The notes beneath the pieces are model-generated. The model searched no databases and was not told the DNA's origin. It saw nothing but the letters and a program-made list of their open reading frames with translations. A stretch of 64,000 bases of DNA from Megaleporinus macrocephalus (taxonomy: Eukaryota > Chordata > Actinopteri > Characiformes > Anostomidae), in assembly GCA_021613375.1 (NCBI GenBank), contig CM038719.1, positions 1,604,218 to 1,668,217 of the forward strand, in the 5' to 3' direction. Made by a program: the position numbers and the translations under genes. Shown piece after piece: positions 21,501 through 30,373 of this stretch (its first letter is position 1; each line of letters begins with the position of its first letter).

Positions 21501-23348
21501 GTGCTCTGTTGGTTCAGGGGATCAAACCTTCTGATTACAATGCTAGCTCCCCAGCCGCTAGCCCATGGCTGCCCTAGTGGTTAGTGTTCTCCTGCAAGCA
21601 CAATGAGCTGTATGATGATGTGTTGGTAGCGGCTGGAGAATGTTCTAACCTTCATCCATCCAGCTTGATAGCATCACTTGATTGAGACCTAGCAAGCAAG
21701 TGGAATTAGCATGGACTAAAACTACCTGGCTAATTTCTAAGATAAGATAATCCTTTATTAGTCCCACAGTGGGGCAATTCACAGTTACAGCAGCAATGAG
21801 ATAGCAGTGCACTCAGTACAAACATAAATAAAACAGTACAGTATATACAATATAAATAATAAAAAGTCAAGCACTCGAGATTGTATTTACAAATAATCGC
21901 CCATTGTCTCCTAATTGCACAGGGGGAATGAAAAGATATTGCACATTATGTTACACTGAGAAAAAAAAATTATATATATTAGTTCTAGATATTTTACACT
22001 TGTTCTTGGTGTTTTTCTTTACTCCTATGAGGACGCTAGGTATAAGAACAGAGACAACACTAAAATGTTCTTGTTGGCCCAACTGTCCAGTTTACATGGT
22101 ATCATGTTTTTAAATTGAAATGTATCCACTTGTTGCCCACCTATCAAGACCGAATAAGGTACATACTTTAGGGAAACATTATATATTAACCACAGTCATG
22201 TTATTCAGCCCAGTTGTGATCAGTTCGATTGCTTTAATCCCATCTTTTCCCCTCCCTTCCTTTCCTCTCCAATACTCTGCTTTTCCCCCTTGCCATTCTA
22301 TGTGCTGCCCTCTTGTGGTCACCAGTGTCAGCAAAGGCAGAGGAAGCAATGCACATTCATGAGACCGATCATATGGTCCTGCTTTGTCAATGTTGGAAAA
22401 CTGTCACTGAATTATAACTACTAACTGTCTGCATCTGGAAGGCCATGAGCAACTCACAAATCTCATCACGTATATCTGCTGCTGGATCAGTGACCTTGTG
22501 TTCTCTGCTATGTTCTCTTAGTATCAGTCAATGCTCTGGCAGGTGATGCTTCACAACTCGTAAACTCTGCTGCTGTGGAACTGTTGCAGCAGGACTTCTA
22601 AACACACCGTTAGCTTCTCAATAACTACAAACAGAGAGCAGTAATGGCTCTGATTCGTGTTCTCGTGCAGGAAAATGAGCTGCTGTCTCTGGCTCGTTCT
22701 CTGCTGCTGGCCTGGTCAGACCCTTTGACTCTTCTCTCGTCTGAGGCCACCACCCTGCCCCACCCTGAGCGCAACACCATCAACAGCAAAACCAAAGAGC
22801 TGCAGGACCACACCAACAGCCTGGGAGCAGGTCTGGAGCGTCTTGTCCACAAGGTAAGATTCATGTTTTCTGGGTGCAGAGCAAGACGCTACCTTTTGTA
22901 TCAGCTGCAAATGTGTGGTTATTATGCACAGATGTGTATGTAGGTGTGCGCCAACATACTTACACACTAGGGGGCAGTGATGCATTTACAAAATCAGAAT
23001 ACAATGAAAACAATATGAATCACAGAAACAGCAACCTACTGTCAATGCAAAGCAATAATAAACATCTTAAATCTCTTAAATCAAGTCAATACATCTTATA
23101 TTTCATATAACTAATGACCATTGTCTTCTTCTCCTATCTCCACCTTTGTTCTTCCACAGATGGGCCCATCCTCTGAGGGTCTCTCCTCTCTCCCTTTCTC
23201 CCCCAATGAGATGGGTCAGGACAGAATCTCCCGTCTGGTCAACTTCCACTTCCTCCTGTCCTGCTTCCGCAGAGACTCACACAAGATCGACAGTTTCCTC
23301 AAAGTCCTCCGGTGTCGGGCAGCCAAGATGAGACCCGAGATGTGCTAG
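18501..23348 (+). CDS. prl: Prolactin, five coding exons, 211 aa
   Basis: Exons are 18501-18540, 18690-18811, 21030-21131, 22671-22853 and 23160-23348, all with GT-AG introns; intron 1 is phase 1 and the others phase 0, the layout expected of the GH/PRL family. The 211-residue product has a hydrophobic signal peptide (about residues 1-26). The predicted mature hormone starts [20 protein letters not shown]. Cysteines at 70, 184, 201 and 211 fit the two disulfides of fish prolactin, which lacks the tetrapod N-terminal loop. The C-terminal segment [20 protein letters not shown] is diagnostic. Prolactin is a secreted pituitary hormone acting through the JAK2-coupled prolactin receptor; in fish it promotes freshwater ion retention. 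Pit-1-like sites and a TATA box precede it. Identification rests on family recall; length agrees with about 210 aa in other cyprinid-like fish. Confidence 0.97.
18690..18811 (+). CDS. prl: prl exon 2
   Basis: Acceptor CCGTCTCAG precedes it. It completes codon 14, then codes for the rest of the signal peptide and helix 1 up to residue 54 (TNDL). Donor GTCAGT. Confidence 0.95.
19449..19483 (+). mobile_element. Non-LTR retroelement 3' tail in prl intron 2
   Basis: CTTGTGGGATCAATAAAGGA followed by TACTTA-like repeats resembles the terminal piece of fish LINE/SINE elements. Only the end is recognisable. Confidence 0.45.
19746..20386. mobile_element. Nonautonomous DNA transposon in prl intron 2, with internal 28-bp repeat
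   Basis: The left end reads CAGTGGCTCTTTCTCAAATC and the right end, inverted, reads CTGGGTCTGTCTCAAATCC. Subterminal TAGGCTGTCTAGG also has an inverted partner, TAGGCAGCC. These imperfect terminal inverted repeats bound about 640 bp. A 28-bp unit, AGTGAGTGTGTAAGTAGGC plus TGTCTAGGT, repeats about 3.6 times at 19768-19868 inside the left end. No transposase is encoded; the CAG/CTG termini suggest a hAT-like family but this is not certain. Confidence 0.6.
21030..21131 (+). CDS. prl: prl exon 3
   Basis: Acceptor TTCTTCCACAG. Residues 55-88, including the conserved [18 protein letters not shown] stretch with Cys70. Donor GTAAGA. Confidence 0.95.
21394..21595. mobile_element. Dispersed repeat in prl intron 3
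   Basis: The motif ACTAGGGGGCAGTGAGCACA recurs, in short form, at 22968-22982 in intron 4. The remainder (CCAGAGTGGCGGGCAGCC and following) looks like a common fish SINE-like repeat. No coding potential. Confidence 0.4.
21742..21905 (-). mobile_element. Antisense LINE/SINE 3' end in prl intron 3
   Basis: TAAGATAAGATAATCCTTTA followed by TTAGTCCCACAGTGGGGCAA is the inverse of a GGACTAATAAAGGATTATC tail with short tandem repeats, typical of non-LTR element 3' ends. Confidence 0.55.
22671..22853 (+). CDS. prl: prl exon 4
   Basis: Acceptor TTCTCGTGCAG. Residues 89-149, starting [19 protein letters not shown], covering helices 2 and 3. Donor GTAAGA. Confidence 0.95.
23160..23348 (+). CDS. prl: prl exon 5
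   Basis: Acceptor TTCTTCCACAG. Residues 150-211 with helix 4 and the last three cysteines, ending RPEMC and a TAG stop. Confidence 0.95.
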   Translation: MGPSSEGLSSLPFSPNEMGQDRISRLVNFHFLLSCFRRDSHKIDSFLKVLRCRAAKMRPEMC

Positions 23349-23565
23349 AAAGGAATCATTCCGACTCATTACCGCCCTCTGTCAGTCAGCAGTGGTACTG
23401 AACCAGCAGTGAGGTGGAGTGGGTCACAGTTCTCTTACCATTCAAACGAGTGATGCTGAATGTTTCTATCCAGTGCCTAACCTCTCAGTGTCTGTGGCTG
23501 AACCGTGATGTGTGATCTTCTAATCCAGGTTCCACATCATCTGACTAATTTACCTTTCATACTTG

Positions 23566-23571
23566 AATAAA
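23566..23571 (+). terminator. Polyadenylation signal of prl
   Basis: AATAAA lies 218 bp after the stop codon, overlapping a second ATAAATAAA-type hexamer. Confidence 0.7.
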
Positions 23572-23589
23572 TAAACAGAAGAGCAGAGC

Positions 23590-24212
23590 AGATATATGTG
23601 TGTTCTTGCTCAGTTAATAGAGTAACGAGCCAACCACTGACGAGGATGCTGTTGTATTGGTTTTTGAGTAGGCTGACCTGATAGAACACTTCAGATCACT
23701 CGTTTAACCTGGGCTAGTAAGTTAGGTTTAAATAATGGCTCACCGAGACATTTGCACTTTAGACGACGCCAGTGTATTTATCCAAGTCCTGCAGTAGAAT
23801 TCTCAGCTAGTTCTCCTTCATGTGTTCTTCACCACTGTAACATTCCAATAGCTGTCACACCAGAATATCAATAAATGTTCTTCATGCATACTGGAAAGCA
23901 AACCTGAGCACCTCCTCTTATTTCACCAATAAATAAAAAAATGTACTTTCATTATTAGTTTACATCCACTATTGTTAGGGGACGGCAAAGAGACTAAACC
24001 AAACAAAAGGTTTTCTTTGGAAATGATATGAGTGTGAGAGAGTGGTGATTACCGAACCGCAGACTTCTTGGGCAGCATGTTATGACTCCGGCAAGAAACA
24101 GACATGGAAATTAGCAGGAAAAGGGTGTTCAGTGTGCTGAAACAAAGGAAGAGTAATAGTAATTAATAATAATAATAATTAAAGTAAAAGGAATGGGCTC
24201 CTCTCTAGATAG
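23590..24212. other. Intergenic, no feature recognised
   Basis: Region downstream of prl. Apart from an AAT/ATT-rich stretch near 24150-24180 I see no structure or gene. Confidence 0.4.
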
Positions 24213-24770
24213 TAGTGATGGGCAAATGATATCGAGGCGTCGGAGCTGGTGTGGAGAAATCCAGAAAGTCGTTTATGAAGCCTGTATGGAGGCTTGCTTC
24301 GTTAAGGACGAGTGACGTCACTGGTGACGTAAGAAGTCTCGCTGGTTCAGGACGTGGTTCGAGTGTTGCCGTTATTTATTGTTTCTTAATAAAAATTAAA
24401 GTCATCATCACCCCACAATCACTGTCCCATCTCTACAAACCACTGAAACAGTTTAAACATCAATATCTCACATACTATTAGATTTATTTACTGACTGAAA
24501 TCGAACTGGCAGTTTATTTTAATTAACAGACCCCCACAATCAAAAACAGATCAGATAAACAAATGAATAAACCACAGAAAATGAAATGAAGGTGTTTATG
24601 TATCCACTTGTTTCTAGGCTGACAGCTTTTCAAGAGGCCATCGCAAATAGTTGAAATGACAATAAAAGTTTTGGCCAGCAGGGGGGTTCGTGTGCAGCTT
24701 CAAGTAATGAACCTTATTTTGCACCATCTGAAGCTTCAACGCTTCAAGAGGCTTCATCTGACCATCTCTA
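24213..24770. mobile_element. hAT-like nonautonomous element
   Basis: The left end TAGTGATGGGCAAATGAT and the inverted right end TAGAGATGGTCAGATGAAG form imperfect TIRs. Subterminal GAAGC/GCTTC motifs (AAGCCTGTATGGAGGCTTGC near the left, AAGCTTCAACGCTTC near the right) are repeated, as in many hAT elements. About 560 bp, no transposase. Confidence 0.6.
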
Positions 24771-25400
24771 CTAGAAAGGAGAGGAGGAGCTGATAAGGTT
24801 TATAGGCCTTTACCTCTTTTTTCTTTTTTTTCATTTCTATCTTCAGAAAGATACCGTACCGGTCACCACTCAGACAAAGGTGAGCCAAGGTGCTGCTGTT
24901 TACCACAAGCTTAAGTAGGAGCCTAACATGTGTACCAAGTTGTTACTAATTAGTACAGGGCTTCTGGGACTTCCACAACCCGGTGGGGCCTTTCCATCAT
25001 CGCCCTCTGCTGGCAGCTGATGGCACAGGCTGAACCCATCCATTTATCTGTTGATATTTTACCAGAAAGTCACATTGAGATCAAATAATTTCTTTTACTA
25101 GGGGACCTGGCCAAGACAGAGGCTGGACAGACCCACAATATATAAAAATACAGCATAAAATATGACATTTAATAAGATACGCAAAACAGGTTTCATTCAT
25201 CACATTCTTTATGAATTTAAATGTGCAAAATAAAACACTCTCCTCTGTCAAAACATGGGGTGCATTTACAAACACCACCTGGAATATCAGAGTTTAAACA
25301 GTTCTACAATTTCTAAGTTTTATAAATGAAAAGACAGACATTTCATAATAATCAACACAGATTTAAAAGAAGTTGTAATATATATCAATTGTAACTAAGA
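24771..25400. other. Intergenic, no gene recognised
   Basis: No domain-bearing frame or clear repeat is seen before the conserved upstream region of GIMAP-A1. Confidence 0.4.
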
Positions 25401-25419
25401 CTTCTCCACACTATAGATT

Positions 25420-25583
25420 TGGCTCTTTCTGGTGATGTCCACTGTGTGGAGCTAAAAGCTAACTCAGATAATCAGTGTGATGTCACACAGAGGAGGCGGA
25501 GCTCAGTATAAATGCTCCAATTTCACTGATAACACAAACATTCACCTGAACACAGCGTTTGAAGAGAAGCAGAGAATCAGCAG
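25420..25583 (+). promoter_or_regulatory. GIMAP-A1 promoter and noncoding first exon
   Basis: Homologous to 44460-44632 and, more weakly, to 59110-59260. The conserved block GATGTCACACAGAGGAGGCG is followed by TATAAA at 25507-25512 and by the exon sequence CACCTGAACACAGCG to GAGAATCAGCAG. The splice donor GTACTG starts at 25584. There is no ATG in frame with the downstream GTPase exon, so this is a 5'UTR exon. Confidence 0.65.
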
Positions 25584-26023
25584 GTACTGTACTAGACCTT
25601 CAGATATCATATTTTTAGATTTTCATATTTTTAGAAGTGATCATTTGTGTCTAAGCTTTTTTTTATTTAGGAATTACAGTAATTTACCATAACTTACTAA
25701 CTTAATAACTTACATAAATTACTAACTAACTAATATTGAAATATCAAAGCATTTTTCTTTAGATAATGCATTAAGGATTTGTACTTAGGTAGGCACACAG
25801 CCACCACATGTTTTCCCATCAACTACTTTGGAGTTACTTCTATTACTGAGTCACAGACTGTTGTGTTTAAACTTTTTATGTCTTTTAGTAATTTTGCAAC
25901 AAGCGTAGGTTGTAGGGTCATTGAGACAGTTATGGGTTGTGTTGGTATACTGTAGTTTAATGTTAATAAGATTGGCTTAAAAAATATCATTGAACTTATC
26001 CTGCTGGGATGGATCCTTTTGTT

Positions 26024-26070
26024 CTTATAAAGGTACGGACAGTTCCTGAAGCCAAACGACAATTTTTTAT

Positions 26071-26139
<69 letters not shown>

Positions 26140-26170
26140 TTTGGCTTCAGGAACTGTCCGTACCTTTATA

Positions 26171-26172
<2 letters not shown>
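26024..26172. repeat. Perfect 36-bp inverted repeat around (TA)n
   Basis: Left arm 26024-26059 starts CTTATAAAGGTACGGACAG; right arm 26137-26172 is its exact reverse complement. The 77-nt loop is mostly TA dinucleotides, and a second TA run (26173-26229) follows. It lies in the presumed intron of the A1 unit. Confidence 0.9.
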
Positions 26173-26232
<60 letters not shown>

Positions 26233-26244
26233 TTAAAAAAACAG

Positions 26245-26490
26245 ATCAGCTAAAACATTAAAACCACACCCTTGTTTTTACAATATCTGATATCTGTCCA
26301 CTGTATCAGCTCCACTGACCATACAGGACCTACACTTACAGACTGTAGTTCATCTGATTCTCTGTATACTTTATTACTCTGTTCTTTAATGATCAGGACC
26401 CCCACAGGACCACCACAGAGCAGATACTATTAGGGAGGTGGATCATTCTCAGCACTGCAGTGACACTGATGTGAATGTGTAAGTGGATTA
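26245..26490. mobile_element. Inverted copy of the 8783-10830 dispersed repeat
   Basis: The reverse complement of the 9241-9400 region: TCCACTGTATCAGCTCCACT, GATCATTCTCAGCACTGCAG and others. It contains a single copy of the segment that is amplified into the 45-bp array at 9376. Its outer end CTAAAACATTAAAACCAC resembles a familiar fish repeat terminus. Confidence 0.75.
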
Positions 26491-27192
26491 GACAGAGCAT
26501 TTGAAGGCATCTTATTTTGAGCAGAACAATACACCACCAGGAAACACACAAATTCTCTTTATTTTCTTAAAAACATACAAATCTTTACATAACCACAGAA
26601 AACCATTTCCACAGTTCTTTAGGATCCACACAGATTTTTTCAGACCATGGGATTTAATTCCAGCTCTACAGACTAGAAACCGTCAGTGACATAAAAATGT
26701 GAGACAGCACTTACATTAAACTTAAACTAATAATCTTCCACGCACATTCAATTTAGCGTTGCCTCTTACTAGCAAGGTGACATTCTTGCCATCAAAATGA
26801 AGAGGGAGACTAATTCAGAGGAGAAGTTTTATTATTGAGGATACCGCAGTCCAGACTTTCTTGGAGGAGATCTCAAACCTGGTCTAACTTGTTGCAGCAA
26901 CTGCACAGTCTTATAGTCCTTGGTTTGGGGTTTCCTGTCATAAATGACGGGCTTCACCGAACCATTAACTTCTCGTAACCTCTGTAGCATTCAGTGTGTC
27001 CATCTGTATAAACAAGCTTTAACAGACACCATAGTATGTAAGAAATATTCACAACAGCCCCTACACTGAATGCAGAGCAGTAAAGGACATCAGTTGTGTG
27101 ATTTGATGTTCTCTGTTATTTCTGTCTCTCTATTCAAACACGTTTACCAGATTTCTCCTGCACGTCTCTCTCTTCTCTCCATCAGGTCAGTA

Positions 27193-28346
27193 ATGGAGAT
27201 GTTGAGAATAGTCCTGCTGGGAAAGAGAGGAGCAGGAAAGAGTTCAGCAGGAAACACTCTCCTGGGAACCAAACCTTTCCACACAGCGCCCAGCTCACAG
27301 GGGGTGACCCAGGCTTGCTCCATGAGCACCAGCACTGTAGATGGACACAGGATCTGTGTTGTGGACACTCCTGGGTGGACTGACCTCAGTCTGACTGAGG
27401 CTGAAACTATACAGGAGACTGTCAAATGCATTGATATCTCAGACCCCATGTGATCCTCTTGGTGCTGCCCATTGGCTGCTTCACCAAAGAAGAGACTGAC
27501 ACTGCCAAGCAGATCCTAGAGGTTTACGGAGAAGAAGCCAATAGGCACATGATGGTATTCACCAAAGGAGATGATCTGGAGGAAAAGACTATAGAAGAGT
27601 ATGTGAAAGGTGTCCATCCAGACCTGAAGAAAGTCATAGACATCTGTGGAGGAAGATACCACGTCTTCAACAACAGAGACAAAGAGAACCGCAAGCAAGT
27701 GTTCAATTTAATGAAGAAGATCAAGGGAATGGTGGAGAAGAATAAAGGGACATACTACACAAAAACTATGTTTCAGAAGATGGCAGAAGAATTGGAGAAA
27801 AAACAAAAAATACAAAAGACTTTGATAAAAATGATGGACGAGGAATGCAAGGCACTGATGAGGGGTTCGGATGTAAAATCCAATGATGAAAGCACAAACA
27901 GAAATAAAGAGAAAAAATGTGGTGACATGAAACATGAAGATTCAGGTAGGGCTGAAGAGAGCGAGCCTAAACCCTGCAGACAGAAAGGAGAGGGTGAAAA
28001 TACAATGATGGTAAAGAATGAAGACGGTAAGTCGGGTTGTGAAAATGATTCAAACCAAGAGGACGTGGGAGAAAAAAGAAACGAGGAGCTGCGTGAGGTG
28101 GAGCTCAAGTTGCAACAGAGAATTGAGGGGATTGAGCAGAAGTGGTCAAAAACAAAAGGTGAACTGCAGAAAGAAATACAGAAACTGCAAACAAAGGTAA
28201 ATAAACAGGCCACAGAGCTCGACAATGTAAAGAGGGAACCTGAGCTTCAGCAGTATAAAGCACAGGCATTTCAGAGTCTGAGGCAAGAACGTCAACAGCA
28301 AAAGGAGGAACTTGAGAGGCTAGATAAGAAAATGAAGAGCACATAA
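27193..28346 (+). pseudogene. GIMAP-A1, AIG1-type GTPase, frameshifted
   Basis: Acceptor CTCTCCATCAG at 27185 precedes ATG 27193, as in the intact A2 copy. The first frame (27193-27453) holds the P-loop GKRGAGKSS and switch motif DTPGWTD. Relative to A2, seven bases are missing at 27442-27447, between two GACCCC repeats, and the frame stops at TGA 27451. The remainder continues in another frame (27450-28346) with LLVLPIGCFTKEE, FTKGDDLEEK, GGRYHVFNN and a Lys/Glu-rich coiled coil, ending earlier than A2. One further codon is missing before FTKGDD. GIMAPs are lymphoid GTPases that regulate survival and vesicle traffic; this copy cannot make a complete G domain. AATAAA is at 28518. Confidence 0.88.
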
Positions 28347-28793
28347 AAACAGTGAAGCAGAAAACCGCTACACTCCAGAAAGATTTGCTAAATTTGAAAG
28401 AGTGATGGAAATGAACAAAAACCTAATTTAAAAAAAAAATCATGCAATTCTAATCAATTTTGTGCTTTTAATGTACTAGATGAAAGTAAAAAAAAATCAA
28501 ACCTCAGCTCATGGAACAATAAAACATTGCTTACAAAACTTTCTCTTTATTTTAATGTTATATTTTTACATTCTCACGTCAGTTTAAATAACAAGATTTG
28601 AGATAGTGAGGAAAGTGACCGTGACTAGTAATCAAACTGTATATTGATAAAGGTAAATATAAATACCCCAGTGCAGAATTTTGTCTTAATTTCAAATTCA
28701 AATTCTTTCATTGCAAATTATTTTTTATATAAAAAATTGTTCCCTATAATTCCTTGTTTCATGAGTTAATCTTTTTATTAACCCATTTATAAA

Positions 28794-28794
<1 letters not shown>
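28347..28794. other. 3' flank of GIMAP-A1
   Basis: Corresponds to the 3'UTR of A2. AATAAA occurs at 28518-28523; the position homologous to the A2 signal reads GATAAAGG near 28648. No other gene seen. Confidence 0.5.

Positions 28795-28857
<63 letters not shown>
28795..28857. repeat. (CA)n microsatellite
   Basis: About 30 uninterrupted CA dinucleotides. Confidence 0.97.
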
Positions 28858-28865
28858 CACACATC

Positions 28866-29674
28866 AAAGAAACTGGAACTTGCATTTGACCAGATCTAAT
28901 TTCCTATTATGAACCGCCACGTTCACTCAGATCACAGGATGCTGGTTTTCTAATAGTTCCAAAAATTCAGAAGACTACAATGAGGGGAAGAGCTTTTTCC
29001 TACAAAGCCTCCAAACTGAGGAATAATCTTCCAGTTAATGTTCGGGACTCTGACACAGTCTCAACTTTTAAGTCTAGACTAAAAACATACTTGTTCAGTT
29101 TAGCTTTTGGTGACTGAGCTATGCCTCTCATCCACTGTATTACTCCAAACCTGAACTAACCTTGTTTTTCTTTTCTTTTCTTTTCTCCTTCTTTCTGAGG
29201 TAATAACAGCCCACCTGTTCCGCCGAATACTGTTGGAGGACTGACCATCAGTACCCCTTGTTACCTTATAACCTCTTCATCTGTCATCTTTATGGATGTT
29301 AGTCATCTGCTGCACCTCGATTGCATTACTGTATCATCCAGATGTAGCACGTGTGCAGTTTCTCTTCCTTTTAGTTCGTTTTGTTTAAAATCTGATCTGT
29401 CAGAGTCACCAGCTGCACTCTAAACACTCCATATCCCCTTATCCTCATATCCTCTGTACACCCCCTCGTTATCCCAACCGTGTTAGCGTGAGGGAGATCG
29501 GACGGGTGAATAACAAAAGCCAAGTTAGGTCTTGAGGGTGTCCTGCTCAGTCTAGTGGCGCACTCCTCGTTTCACCCGTTAGTTCTTCTTCTCCTGTTTC
29601 TTGACTTAGAACGTGGAACTCTCTAAAGACAGAAGAGCCTAAAGTACAGTAGTAACACTTAACAAGCACCGGCC
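28866..29674 (+). mobile_element. LINE remnant: ORF C-terminus and 3'UTR
   Basis: Frame 28979-29119 reads MRGRAFSYKASKLRNNLP and then VNVRDSDTVSTFKSRLKTYL, the conserved C-terminal tail found in fish Rex/L2-like LINE proteins, ending with TGA. The following 3'UTR contains CCACCTGTTCCGCCGAATACTG, up to a few changes the same as 34245-34270. The sequence just after the ORF (CCTGAACTAACC before a TTTTCTTTTC tract) resembles the unit of the adjoining 33-bp minisatellite. Confidence 0.7.
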
Positions 29675-30059
29675 TCTGTCTCTGTACTAACACAAACCAG
29701 AACTAACTCTGTCTCTGTACTAACACAAACCAGAACTAACTCTGTCTCTGTACTAACACAAACCAGAACTAACTCTGTCTCTGTATTAACCTAAACCAGA
29801 ACTAACTCTGTCTCTGTACTAACCTAAACCAAAACTAACTCTGTCTCTGTACTAACCTAAACCAGAACTAACTCTGTCTCTGTATTAACCTAAACCAGAA
29901 CTAACTCTGTCTCTGTACTAACCTAAACCAAAACTAACTCTGTCTCTGTACTAACCTAAACCAGAACTAACTCTGTCTCTGTACTAACCTAAACCAGAAC
30001 TAACTCTGTCTGTACTAACCTAAACCAGAACTAACTCTGTCTCTGTACTAACACAAACC
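29675..30059. repeat. 33-bp minisatellite, left part
   Basis: Unit CTGTCTCTGTACTAAC followed by MYAAACCAGAACTAACT, about 11-12 copies. It is interrupted at 30060 by an inserted LINE and resumes at 33475. Confidence 0.92.
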
Positions 30060-30070
30060 GTGAATTCAAG

Positions 30071-30373
30071 ATGGCGCCCACCGTGGCAGACGTCTTTGTG
30101 TGTTCCTCCGGAAGCCAACGTTATTTATTATTTATTTTGTCTTTAGTATTTATTTTAAATGTACAGTATACATCCGGAACATTTAGCTACAGTAGAGAGG
30201 CACTCCTGGAGATTGGTAAAGTTCGACATGAACTTACCTTTAGCCTTTCTGACTTCAGCTTTCTGTTACGCTCGCACTCGCACTTCACCAGCTCCGCGCA
30301 AGGCCCAGCAGCACCGGCCTCGGGTGAGCGGCGCAGCCGACAAACAGAGCGGCCAAGACGGAAGCGGGGGTAA
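30071..30373 (+). pseudogene. LINE ORF N-terminal segment, out of frame with the rest
   Basis: A 100-codon frame starting at the first ATG (MAPTVADVFVCSSGSQR) includes FSYSREALLEIG, a motif I recall near the N-terminus of related fish LINE proteins. It closes at TAA 30371 after RPRRKRG. The endonuclease continues one frame over, directly at a run of five G residues at about 30366-30370, so one extra G probably broke the original single ORF. Confidence 0.6.
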
